Below the pieces are notes generated by a model. It saw only the letters and a list, made by a program, of their open reading frames with translations. It had not been told where the DNA came from and did no database searches. The position numbers and the translations under genes are program-made. Positions 18,187 to 26,381 of a stretch of 64,000 nt of DNA are shown here, in pieces. The stretch's first letter is position 1, and every line of letters begins with the position of its first letter. This DNA is from Capnocytophaga granulosa ATCC 51502 (GTDB taxonomy: Bacteria > Bacteroidota > Bacteroidia > Flavobacteriales > Flavobacteriaceae). Location of the stretch: assembly GCF_000411115.1 (NCBI RefSeq), contig NZ_KE150242.1, positions 157,791-221,790 on the forward strand, read 5' to 3'.

Positions 18187-18441
18187 ATGAAAGAATATAC
18201 GAAAAATAAAAAGGGATTTCCTATATTGGCTTGGCTTCCGATAGTAATTTTTATTGTTTTAGCAAAGATAAAATATTCCTCAGATATTAATATTGACGTA
18301 CCTATTAAGCTTTTTATCTATATTTCAGTAGGGATGATTGCTTGGCTTGTCTCACTTGCTAATGTGCTCTCTTATGTCAAGCGCTATCATTGGTTGGTTA
18401 TTCTATTATATAGTCTTGTTTTTGTGTATTATACAGTATAA
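18187..18441 (+). CDS. Small membrane protein in the array
   Basis: About 84 aa with three hydrophobic segments (about 10-26, 36-56, 61-82). The TTG at 18178 would overlap the previous stop; the ATG at 18187 is preferred. Resembles an isolated N-terminal membrane part of the long paralogues but similarity is weak. Confidence 0.6.
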   Translation: MKEYTKNKKGFPILAWLPIVIFIVLAKIKYSSDINIDVPIKLFIYISVGMIAWLVSLANVLSYVKRYHWLVILLYSLVFVYYTV

Positions 18442-18483
18442 ATGTTTAAAATATAACCGTTTTACTAATTAAAAATTAATTAT

Positions 18484-18759
18484 ATGAAGAAAAAGCCGAA
18501 TATCAAAATAGGAATTATTATAAACATAGCACTTACTGTGTTATCTATTGTTTATATGTTTGTATATTATATAGAAAGAAATGGTTTCGAATTTAATTAC
18601 AATAGTTTAGAGTTTTTTATTTATCTTTTTATATTCTATATATTTCCTTTTATCATTGGAGTCAATCTATTATTCTTTCTATTTTATAGTTTCTTCTATA
18701 AATGGGCGAGAATAGGATTAGTTATTACGTTATTAATGGCAGCTTTGTTTTATTTATAA
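18484..18759 (+). CDS. Small membrane protein, short array family, copy 1
   Basis: 91 aa, begins MKKKPNIKIGIII, with helices at about 9-29, 41-57 and 60-90. It contains LLFFLFYSFFYKWAR, which is matched by LLFFLFYSFFYRWAK in the next gene. This identifies a second, short paralogous pair. It could be a free-standing version of the N-terminal membrane module of the long proteins, since the 410-aa paralogue has IYFSFFYKSEKVRK in the same setting. Confidence 0.65.
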   Translation: MKKKPNIKIGIIINIALTVLSIVYMFVYYIERNGFEFNYNSLEFFIYLFIFYIFPFIIGVNLLFFLFYSFFYKWARIGLVITLLMAALFYL

Positions 18760-18781
18760 GATAAGATACTATCATTAGTTT

Positions 18782-19099
18782 ATGAAAAAGAAACCAAGTA
18801 TCTCAGTAGGCATCGTTATAAGTTTGATTCTCTTACTTATCAATTTCTATTACGCTATAATGGCACACATTACCGATTTGGATTATCTTGATTTTAGTAA
18901 TTTCAGAGTTTCAATGATGTATTTCTATATGAATCTTATAGCGGTTCCTTTATTGATAGCTTTATTATTCTTTTTATTTTATAGTTTTTTCTACAGATGG
19001 GCAAAGAAAGGACTTTGGATAACAAGTATTTTTATTCGCAATGTCAATAATATGGTTTCGGCTATATATCTCTATGTGAAAATGTATCAAAGTACATAA
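18782..19099 (+). CDS. Small membrane protein, short array family, copy 2
   Basis: 105 aa, begins MKKKPSISVGIVI, paralogous to 18484-18759 (shared MKKKP.I..GI start and LLFFLFYSFFY(K/R)WA block). After the block it diverges to ITSIFIRNVNNMVSAIYLYVKMYQST, which suggests either a different C-terminus or a frameshifted end. Spacing to both neighbours is 20-30 bp. Confidence 0.65.
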   Translation: MKKKPSISVGIVISLILLLINFYYAIMAHITDLDYLDFSNFRVSMMYFYMNLIAVPLLIALLFFLFYSFFYRWAKKGLWITSIFIRNVNNMVSAIYLYVKMYQST

Positions 19100-19128
19100 T
19101 TCATCTCTTATAAAATAATTTTACACTT

Positions 19129-20361
19129 ATGAAAAATAAAAAACCACGCTTTTGGAAAGTTTTTCTTGTTAGTATCTTACTATATGCTTTATATCTTACT
19201 ATTGTAACCTATGATATTGATACTTATATAAATGAAAAACTATTTCTTGTGCTTATAAGCCCTCTTCTTTTAGTATTGGGGCTTTTGATTTACTATGCAT
19301 TTTATTCTGACATAGCAAAATATATGTTATTTTTCTTTATCATAATTGCTATGTTATGTCTTTCTATAATATTTACCTTAGTGATAGGAGTACTTATCTA
19401 TTTTTCTTTCTTTTATAAATCAGAAAAAGTTAGGAAAATAGCCAAAATAGGACTTTTTATTTCAGGACTTTTTGTCATTCCATTAATAGCAAGTCTCTTT
19501 GGTTATGATGGACTTTATAACTCTATAGTAAAAACATTTTCAAATATGACACTTCCTTCTAAATATGAAAAATATGTAACACTTAGTGGAAATACAATTT
19601 CTTATGAAGGAAATACGATGGAGATGCTTCCCGAAGGAGAAAACAAATTAATAGAATTTGCTTTTGTCAATCAGAAAAATGAACTTATTATAAGTGATGA
19701 TGAACCTTTAGGTTATTTATCCAAATATGATACGCAAGGAAACAGGATTGATACATTGAAAATAGAAAAAAAAGATGGGATAGAGAATCTTTTTGATGGG
19801 TTCTATGGGGATTATTTGGTAGATTTTAAGGGAAAACGTTATTGCTCTTGGGCAATAGATGGCAATAAGTCTTTTCAGTCTATGGAACAGCTTTCTGATT
19901 ATGAAAAAGAGAATATCATTGGTGATGATAAGATGTTAAAAGGAAAAAGAATGGACTTATTCTCTTACAAAGATGAAAATATTCCTAAAGAAGAGAGCCA
20001 AAGACGTGAGAAAATCATTCCTCAATATTTCAAAAAAGAAAGTTCAGGAAGTAATATAGGCTCAGGAATTGGAGGAGGATCAATCTCTTATCGTACCACT
20101 TGGGAAGAAGGTATTCTTTTCCTTTCTATTGAGGTAAATGGAAAAACCTTTCATCTGAAAGAAGAAATGACTATGTTCGATGGAGAAAACCTCTTGGATA
20201 ATAATACTTCCTACTTTTCTATCTCAGGAGGAACTTTAGAACAATACGAAAACTATCTGATATATACCCATCCTAAGTGGGATTATGCTTTATTCGTTTA
20301 TAAAAATTATTTTTTCTCGACGACTTACAGGTTATTTATCATCAAAAATAAAAAAGAATAG
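19129..20361 (+). CDS. Membrane-anchored protein, array family member 3
   Basis: 410 aa. Four to five N-terminal membrane helices (within about 10-130) precede a soluble domain with the blocks KNELIISDD, YDTQGNRIDTL, GDYLVDF, WAIDGNKSFQSMEQL and a C-terminal LEQYENYLIYTHPKWDYALFVY…LFIIKNKKE. A Gly/Ser-rich loop (SGSNIGSGIGGGSIS) lies near 305-320. It is the most diverged of the three long paralogues and the last gene of the array before mnmE. Confidence 0.75.
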   Translation: MKNKKPRFWKVFLVSILLYALYLTIVTYDIDTYINEKLFLVLISPLLLVLGLLIYYAFYSDIAKYMLFFFIIIAMLCLSIIFTLVIGVLIYFSFFYKSEKVRKIAKIGLFISGLFVIPLIASLFGYDGLYNSIVKTFSNMTLPSKYEKYVTLSGNTISYEGNTMEMLPEGENKLIEFAFVNQKNELIISDDEPLGYLSKYDTQGNRIDTLKIEKKDGIENLFDGFYGDYLVDFKGKRYCSWAIDGNKSFQSMEQLSDYEKENIIGDDKMLKGKRMDLFSYKDENIPKEESQRREKIIPQYFKKESSGSNIGSGIGGGSISYRTTWEEGILFLSIEVNGKTFHLKEEMTMFDGENLLDNNTSYFSISGGTLEQYENYLIYTHPKWDYALFVYKNYFFSTTYRLFIIKNKKE

Positions 20362-20384
20362 CTATAAATTAAAGTACTTCACCT

Positions 20385-21812
20385 ATGAATCACGAAAAAA
20401 CACCTTATACTGATGATACTATTGTTGCTTTAGCTACTGCCACAGGTGTGGGAGCTATTGCCGTCATTCGCCTGTCAGGAAAAGAAGCGATTACACTCTC
20501 TGACAAAATATTCAAAACACTAAGTGGAAAGTCCTTATCCGAGGCGCCTTCTCATACCGTCCATTTGGGAACGATCAAAAGTGAAGACCAAGTGATAGAT
20601 GAGTGTTTGGCAACGATTTTCAAGGGAAAGAAATCCTATACAGGTGAACCAGTGGTAGAGTTCTCCTGTCATGGTAGTCCTTATATCATTCAGGAAGTGA
20701 TCAAACTATGTTTGTCTCACGGAGCAAGACTGGCAGAAGCAGGAGAATTTACCAAGCGCGCTTTTCTCAATGGAAAATTAGCTCTTAACCAAGCCGAAGC
20801 GGTGGCTGACCTGATTGCCTCGGATAGTCAGGCCGCTCACCAAATAGCCTTGCAACAAATGCGCGGAGGTTTTACCTCCGAGATAGAAGGACTTAGACAA
20901 GAATTGCTTAACTTTGCCTCGCTGATAGAATTGGAATTAGATTTTTCAGAGGAAGATGTTGCCTTTGCCGATAGACGTCAATTGGAACAACTTTTGCAAA
21001 GGATAAAAACAACTCTGCAAAGACTTGTGCAATCTTTCTCCGCAGGCAATGCGATCAAGAATGGGATACCTGTTGCTATTGTAGGCAAACCCAATGCAGG
21101 CAAATCAACTCTGCTTAATACGCTGCTCAATGAAGAGCGCGCCATAGTGTCGGACATAGCAGGGACAACACGCGACACCATAGAAGAAACACTCCATATA
21201 GCAGGAGTAACTTTCCGCTTTATAGATACCGCAGGAATCCGTGATACACAAGATAAAATAGAAGCGATTGGGGTAGAAAAGGCCAAGGAAAAGATAAAAA
21301 AGGCACAAATCGTACTCTATTTGTACAACGAAAAAGAGAATACTACCGATGAAGTAGTTCAATTTGTACAAGAGAATTACCGAAAAGGATTAAAAATATT
21401 ACTTTTACATAACAAAACAGATAATGAATATATAGGTCTGTCTGATTTTGATAAAGAAATAGAAGAAAAACTAAACCATAAAGAACAAAAATATGATTAT
21501 AGTCAATTAAGAATATCGGCTAAAGAAAAAAACAATATAGAAGCACTCAAAGAGATTCTTTCTTCCTATGCCAAAGAACTCACCACAACAGAAAGTGCTA
21601 CCATTATTACCAATATTCGTCATCTGGAAGCACTTCAGCAAACCCTTATAGCTCTTGATAGGGTAGAGGAAGGACTTGCTACACAGCTCTCAGGAGATTT
21701 GTTGGCTATAGATATACGAGAGATGCTCTATCACTTAGGCAGTATCACAGGAGCGGTGAGCAATGACGAAGTCTTGGGAAATATATTTTCACGATTCTGC
21801 ATAGGAAAGTAA
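20385..21812 (+). CDS. mnmE: tRNA modification GTPase MnmE
   Basis: Together with MnmG it installs the 5-carboxymethylaminomethyl group on U34 of tRNAs. The 475 residues are complete. The N-terminal tetrahydrofolate-binding domain (about 1-120) includes the GEFTKRAFLNGK block. A circular helical domain is interrupted by the GTPase, with G1 GKPNAGKS at 234-241, G3 DTAGI near 281 and G4 NKTD near 343. The C-terminal FCIGK carries the catalytic Cys. It sits between two accessory blocks, 23 bp after the membrane array, with no clear promoter of its own. Confidence 0.97.
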   Translation: MNHEKTPYTDDTIVALATATGVGAIAVIRLSGKEAITLSDKIFKTLSGKSLSEAPSHTVHLGTIKSEDQVIDECLATIFKGKKSYTGEPVVEFSCHGSPYIIQEVIKLCLSHGARLAEAGEFTKRAFLNGKLALNQAEAVADLIASDSQAAHQIALQQMRGGFTSEIEGLRQELLNFASLIELELDFSEEDVAFADRRQLEQLLQRIKTTLQRLVQSFSAGNAIKNGIPVAIVGKPNAGKSTLLNTLLNEERAIVSDIAGTTRDTIEETLHIAGVTFRFIDTAGIRDTQDKIEAIGVEKAKEKIKKAQIVLYLYNEKENTTDEVVQFVQENYRKGLKILLLHNKTDNEYIGLSDFDKEIEEKLNHKEQKYDYSQLRISAKEKNNIEALKEILSSYAKELTTTESATIITNIRHLEALQQTLIALDRVEEGLATQLSGDLLAIDIREMLYHLGSITGAVSNDEVLGNIFSRFCIGK

Positions 21813-21885
21813 AAATGCAATAAAGGCAAATAGTGATTATTTATTTGAGTTTCTAAAAAACGCTTAAATCAATGTTTAAAAAACA

Positions 21886-22947
21886 ATGAACGACTTAGAT
21901 CAATATATAAAGGAAACAGAACCCCATCGACGTGAAAAAGGTGAGGCGTGGCAGACAGCTATTGGCTTGCAGGCGGTAGATGGATTGAAACCCTCGGATT
22001 ATCTTGTGCAAACGGCAAAGCAGCACATCGAGGGGGATATTACTATACAGGAAGCTAAGCACCTCATTGATAGTTATTACCAGTCCAAGACAGTACGCCA
22101 CGAGCAGGGGGAAGAACGTACGGAGGAAGCCGACAAAGTTTCGGCACGCATCACCGAATTGCTTACCGAGTCGGCTTTTAGCTTTTCCCCAGTGGCATAT
22201 ATAGGCATTCATCGTAAGTTGTTCACCGGTATTTACAAGTTTGCAGGCCAATTGCGCGACTACAATATCACAAAAAAAGAGTGGGTACTCGGTGGAGAAA
22301 CGGTTCTCTACGCTAGTGCACACCATTTGCGCGAGACTTTAGACTATGACTTCGAGCAGGAAAAACATTTTTCTTATCAAGGCTTGCCTGTGGAGGAAGC
22401 GATTAAGCATATAGCCAAATTTGTGTCAGGACTCTGGCAAATACATCCTTTTGGCGAGGGCAATACGCGTACCACAGCGGTTTTCACAATTCAATATCTG
22501 CGTACCTTTGGCTTTGCGATGAGCAATGACGCTTTTGCCTACCATTCTTGGTATTTTCGTAACGCCTTAGTCCGTGCCAATTACAACAACCTTGCTAAAG
22601 GGATAACAGCAACTACCGAATATATAGAACGTTTCTTTAGAAACCTACTTTTAGGCGAAGATAACGAGCTTAAAAACAGGTATTTATTAGTAGGGGACGA
22701 ATTTCAAAGTGCAAAAGAACAAATTCCAAAGTGCAAAATTTGCACTTTGAATTGCACTTTGGAGGAAATGGCAGTATTACAATACTTACAACAAAATCCT
22801 ACCGCTACTCAAAAGATTATTGCTGAGCATATAGGAAAATCAGAACGTACCGTAAAGACTATTACAGCAAATCTGGTAGAAAAGGGACTTATTGAACGCA
22901 AAAATGGCAAGCGAAATGGCTTTTGGGAAGTAAAAACAAACAATTAA
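21886..22947 (+). CDS. Fic family protein with C-terminal HTH
   Basis: 353 aa. The Fic motif HPFGEGNTRT is at 187-196, with the catalytic His187. Fic enzymes transfer AMP or other nucleotide moieties to target proteins. The N-terminal segment (WQTAIGLQAVDGLKPSDYL…IEGDITIQEAKHLI) matches a common group of bacterial Fic proteins. The C-terminal ~60 residues are a winged HTH (TQKIIAEHIGKSERTVKTI). Between the domains lies a short Cys-rich stretch KCKICTLNCTLEE encoded by a DNA palindrome (22704-22762). A canonical inhibitory (S/T)xxxE(G/N) motif was not found with certainty. It heads a block with SUKH and AlbA_2 genes. Confidence 0.88.
   Translation: MNDLDQYIKETEPHRREKGEAWQTAIGLQAVDGLKPSDYLVQTAKQHIEGDITIQEAKHLIDSYYQSKTVRHEQGEERTEEADKVSARITELLTESAFSFSPVAYIGIHRKLFTGIYKFAGQLRDYNITKKEWVLGGETVLYASAHHLRETLDYDFEQEKHFSYQGLPVEEAIKHIAKFVSGLWQIHPFGEGNTRTTAVFTIQYLRTFGFAMSNDAFAYHSWYFRNALVRANYNNLAKGITATTEYIERFFRNLLLGEDNELKNRYLLVGDEFQSAKEQIPKCKICTLNCTLEEMAVLQYLQQNPTATQKIIAEHIGKSERTVKTITANLVEKGLIERKNGKRNGFWEVKTNN
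22704..22762. repeat. Palindromic repeat embedded in the Fic gene linker
   Basis: Four copies of CAAAGTGCAA in order forward, forward, reverse, reverse (22704, 22727, 22739, 22752). The two middle copies make an 11-bp perfect palindrome arm pair around one base. It encodes the linker between the Fic domain and the HTH. Confidence 0.85.
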
Positions 22948-22968
22948 TTCCATAAAATAAATATTATC

Positions 22969-23655
22969 ATGACATCAATTTTCAATTTCGATCTTTTTAG
23001 AAAGCGTTTAAACCTATTTTTAGAAAAGATAGAAACCCTTGGTGGTAATATAGACCCTTTAACAATAGGAAAACCAGCTACCGAAGAGGAAATCAAAGCA
23101 GTAGAGGAGCAATTAGGCTATATATTGCCTTCGTATTTCCGTGAAGTACTCTTGGAAAACACCGCCCATTTGGATTTTTATTGGGATATTAATGATATTA
23201 CAGACGAGGGGGACATTTCTCTACCTGATAAATTAGTTGAAATCTTTCGTGGACAGTTGCTTTTTGGATTGGATTTACTTTTGGACTATGAGGATAATCG
23301 CCAAGGCTGGGTAAGAGAGGTATATCCCGATTATAATAACGAATATGATCGCGTTTGGCATAATAAAATGGCTTTTCACCAAGTAGGCAATGGTGACTAT
23401 ATCGCAATTGAGTTAGAACCAGAGAATTATGGTAAGATTGTGTATCTCAGTCACGATGGCAGTGAGAACCACGGACTCTATATAGCCAGTAGCTTTAAAG
23501 AATTTCTGATGAACTACGCTGCTATTGGCTGCATAGGAGGAGAGGATTGGCAGTGGGAACCTTTTTATACCGAAGGCAAAGGCATAGACCCAACCTCAGA
23601 TAACGCTCAAGCGTGGTATAAGGTATTAGGGATAGATCCTAAGGAGTTGGGGTAA
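22969..23655 (+). CDS. SMI1/KNR4 (SUKH) family protein
   Basis: 228 aa. ATEEEIKAVEEQLGYILPSYF near residues 38-58 is the SUKH start pattern. It is followed by the acidic, aromatic strands expected (YWDINDI, DDYEDNRQGWVREVYPDY) and FKEFLMNYA near 182. SUKH proteins commonly act as immunity proteins against polymorphic or contact-dependent toxins. No cognate toxin is next to it, unless the Fic protein upstream is the partner. A 21-bp gap on each side suggests an operon with the Fic and AlbA_2 genes. Confidence 0.85.
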   Translation: MTSIFNFDLFRKRLNLFLEKIETLGGNIDPLTIGKPATEEEIKAVEEQLGYILPSYFREVLLENTAHLDFYWDINDITDEGDISLPDKLVEIFRGQLLFGLDLLLDYEDNRQGWVREVYPDYNNEYDRVWHNKMAFHQVGNGDYIAIELEPENYGKIVYLSHDGSENHGLYIASSFKEFLMNYAAIGCIGGEDWQWEPFYTEGKGIDPTSDNAQAWYKVLGIDPKELG

Positions 23656-23675
23656 AACAAAAGCAAAAACAAGCA

Positions 23676-25418
23676 ATGATAACCAAGGAACATTTACAGA
23701 AAATACTTTCAGATACCGAAAGCTATCACATAGAAAAAACAGTCGCTACGGACAATATGGATAAGTTCTCTCAGGCGATATGTGCTTTTTCTAACGATGT
23801 AGCAGATAGTAAAAAGAAAGGATATCTGATCATAGGGGTCAGGGACAATGGGGAATTAGCAGGCCTACAAGTAGATGACAAATTACTGCTGCAAATCTCT
23901 AATATCCGTACTGATGGTAATATACTGCCTCAACCAGTGATGACGGTAGAAAAGTTTTCTTTTGCTCAGGGAGATGTTTTGGTAGTAGAGGTAACGCCTT
24001 CTCAGGTGCCTCCTGTGCGTTATCGTGGGCGTATTTGGGTAAGGGTAGGTCCAAGAAAGAGTATTGCCACAGAGGCAGAAGAAAAGCTTTTGACAGAGCG
24101 TCGGCTTTCTAATATTCGCACTTTTGATGCCATGCCTTGCTTGGGAACCACTCTTGAGGATTTAGATATTACATTATTCAAAAAGGAATACCTCTCTAAA
24201 GCAGTTGCTGAGGATATTCTACAAGAGGACAAACGTACTATAGAGGAGCAAATGGCCTCTTTGGGGCTCTATGACCTACGCTATCAGTGTCCTACTAATG
24301 CCGCTATTGTCTTATTTGGTAATAATCCAGAACGTTTTTTGCATGGGGCTTATATTCAGTATGTCCGCTTTAAGGGACTGGATAGGGCAGGGGATATCAT
24401 TAACGAACATAAGTTCTCAGGAAATCTCTGTAAGGTACTCCCAAGGATAGACGTGTTTGTAGAGACAAGTATAGCACAAAAGCGTCCTATTCCTATCAGT
24501 GTATTGAGGGAAAAGACAGTATCCAAATATCCTTATTGGGCAACTCGTGAGCTCTTGATGAATGCTATAATGCATCGTGATTATGAGAGTAATGCACCAG
24601 TGGCTTTCTATGAGTATGATGACCGTATCGAGATACAGAATGCAGGAGGGCTTTATGGTAAGGTGAGTGCTAATAATTTCCCCAATGTAAGTGATTATCG
24701 CAATCCTTTTATAGCAGAGGCTATGAAGGTATTGGGTTATGTGAACCGCTTTAGTCGCGGCGTATATAGGGTACAGAAAGAATTGGAAGAGAATGGCAAT
24801 GGAAAGGCTTCTTTTGATTTTTCACTTATTACCGCTTTTAGAGTTGTAGAACCAATTTCTACAACCTACTTTGAAGAAGGTTTTGGAGAAGAAGAATCTG
24901 ACAATAAATTAGGAGAATCTACCGATAAAACACCCAATAAACTACCTAATAAATTGGAGGGACTACCCAATAAAACGCCCAATAAATCGGAAGAAACACC
25001 TAATAAATCTGAGGAACTACCCAATAAAACATCCATTAAATCGGAAGAACTACCCAATAAATCAGGGGAACTACCCAATAAAATAGAGAAAATACCCAAT
25101 AAATCTACCAATAAAACACCCAATAAAAAGGAAGAATCTACCAATAAATCAGGGGAAACACCCAATAAATTTGAGGAACTACCTAATAAATCAGAGGGAC
25201 TACCCAATAAATCGGGAGGGACTACCCAAGAAACTACCCAAGAAAGAATTTTAGTAGCTATTCAAGCAAAGCCAGAAGTTACTCAAAAGGAGTTAGCTCA
25301 AACTATAGGTATTACTCTTGATGGCATTAAATACCATATTAAGAATATGACTAAATTGGGGATTATCAAGCATGAAGGTTCTACAAAGTCAGGTAAGTGG
25401 ATTATAATCAATAATTAA
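23676..25418 (+). CDS. AlbA_2 / HATPase_c_4 transcriptional regulator-like protein with repeat linker
   Basis: 580 aa. An N-terminal AlbA_2 (Schlafen-type) domain (about 10-125, with YLIIGVRDNGELAGL and YRGRIWVRVGPR) is followed by an HATPase_c_4 region (about 285-385, ELLMNAIMHRDYESNAPV). Residues about 410-515 are a hydrophilic repeat built on PNK (PNKSEELPNKS-like units, about 15 NK copies). The C-terminus is a winged HTH (TQKELAQTIGITLDGIKYHI). Proteins with this layout are annotated as ATP-dependent DNA helicase RecG-related or DNA-binding regulators; targets are unknown. The repeat linker varies in length among relatives in my experience of the family, which is knowledge, not shown here. 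Confidence 0.85.
   Translation: MITKEHLQKILSDTESYHIEKTVATDNMDKFSQAICAFSNDVADSKKKGYLIIGVRDNGELAGLQVDDKLLLQISNIRTDGNILPQPVMTVEKFSFAQGDVLVVEVTPSQVPPVRYRGRIWVRVGPRKSIATEAEEKLLTERRLSNIRTFDAMPCLGTTLEDLDITLFKKEYLSKAVAEDILQEDKRTIEEQMASLGLYDLRYQCPTNAAIVLFGNNPERFLHGAYIQYVRFKGLDRAGDIINEHKFSGNLCKVLPRIDVFVETSIAQKRPIPISVLREKTVSKYPYWATRELLMNAIMHRDYESNAPVAFYEYDDRIEIQNAGGLYGKVSANNFPNVSDYRNPFIAEAMKVLGYVNRFSRGVYRVQKELEENGNGKASFDFSLITAFRVVEPISTTYFEEGFGEEESDNKLGESTDKTPNKLPNKLEGLPNKTPNKSEETPNKSEELPNKTSIKSEELPNKSGELPNKIEKIPNKSTNKTPNKKEESTNKSGETPNKFEELPNKSEGLPNKSGGTTQETTQERILVAIQAKPEVTQKELAQTIGITLDGIKYHIKNMTKLGIIKHEGSTKSGKWIIINN
24921..25219. repeat. Degenerate coding repeat (CCCAATAAA-based)
   Basis: About 15 copies of CC(C/T)AATAAA spaced 9-21 nt apart, always in frame as PNK or TNK, with spacers of the SEEL, SGEL or SEGL type. 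Multiples of 3 keep the frame, so slippage would change linker length without breaking the protein. Confidence 0.85.
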
Positions 25419-25430
25419 AACATTACAATT

Positions 25431-26366
25431 ATGTCCATAGAGCAAAAAGACAAAGAACAAATGGAGCGACTCATTGCTTCTGAAAAGTATCAACAGATAT
25501 TAGATAAGCTTTGCGCTATTATAGATATGGTATTCGAGGAAGAAATGCCGAGCTTTACCGTGCTAAATTACACACATAAAGCACTAAAAGATGCAGGTGT
25601 TACCCTGGAGGAAATCGCCCCAGTGGCATTGGCGGACAATCATTTCTTGAACTTTACCATTCTCAAGATGGATTATATCAAGAGTGAGAAAACGATGCAC
25701 TTTAGCAAGGACTTTCTCATTCGCAATATGATAGAGTTTTACTTGCAAAAGACCAATCCCAAAGCATTATCTGATTATCTGAAGAAAGCAGGGCTAAAAG
25801 GCAAGTATGCGACCTCGCTAAAAAAATGGTTCACAGAGGCTACTGATACGGAGCTTGTCGCCGCAGTTTCTGCTTATCTCAAAGAACTCAAGAAGAAAAG
25901 GAAAGGCGCAGAGCAGACAAGCTCACAAACAGCTACCCCTCAAGATTGGGAGCGACTTTCGGTGGTATATCCCAAGCTTACCAAGCAGGTACTGAAAGAT
26001 TTTGATGAATATAATGTGGTTACCGCAGGCATTCCCTTAGCCGAGATTACCCAAAAGAGCCAAGACTTGGGCGTTACTTTCTCTGAGGAACTTACTTTGT
26101 TCTTCGAACATATAGGGGAACTCAGATTGGAAGGGGTAGAAATCCGCTTTACCGACTTATATACCGATGTGTTCAATGGCAAAGATTATTTAGTGCTTGG
26201 AGAGTTTTGGAAATACGGCGATGGCGACAAACTGCTCTATGCTCCCGACACTCAGCAGATATTTTGCTTTGCCCACGAATACGCCAAACCCAAGGTCATC
26301 AAGCAAGCCGATACTATGACCGAATTTGTAGAAAAGAAATTAGTAGCTTATTTAAAATCAAAGTAA
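25431..26366 (+). CDS. Two-domain protein with C-terminal SUKH-like domain
   Basis: 311 aa. The N-terminal ~150 residues are helical and charged, with no family recognised. A Lys/Ser/Thr-rich linker near 150-170 leads to a C-terminal part that has the shape of a second SMI1/KNR4-like domain: SEELTLFFEHIGELRL, FWKYGDGDKLLYAP, IFCFAHEYAKPK, TMTEFVEKKL. It begins 12 bp after the AlbA_2 gene and ends 15 bp before the flippase. The SUKH assignment is moderate; a role as immunity protein is inference. Confidence 0.65.
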   Translation: MSIEQKDKEQMERLIASEKYQQILDKLCAIIDMVFEEEMPSFTVLNYTHKALKDAGVTLEEIAPVALADNHFLNFTILKMDYIKSEKTMHFSKDFLIRNMIEFYLQKTNPKALSDYLKKAGLKGKYATSLKKWFTEATDTELVAAVSAYLKELKKKRKGAEQTSSQTATPQDWERLSVVYPKLTKQVLKDFDEYNVVTAGIPLAEITQKSQDLGVTFSEELTLFFEHIGELRLEGVEIRFTDLYTDVFNGKDYLVLGEFWKYGDGDKLLYAPDTQQIFCFAHEYAKPKVIKQADTMTEFVEKKLVAYLKSK

Positions 26367-26381
26367 AATCAAGAAAAGATT

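Noticed and set aside
24866..25207. Minus-strand ORF rich in LLGSSSDLLG
   Set aside because: It is the complement of the PNK coding repeat; its regularity comes from the repeat, and there is no promoter.
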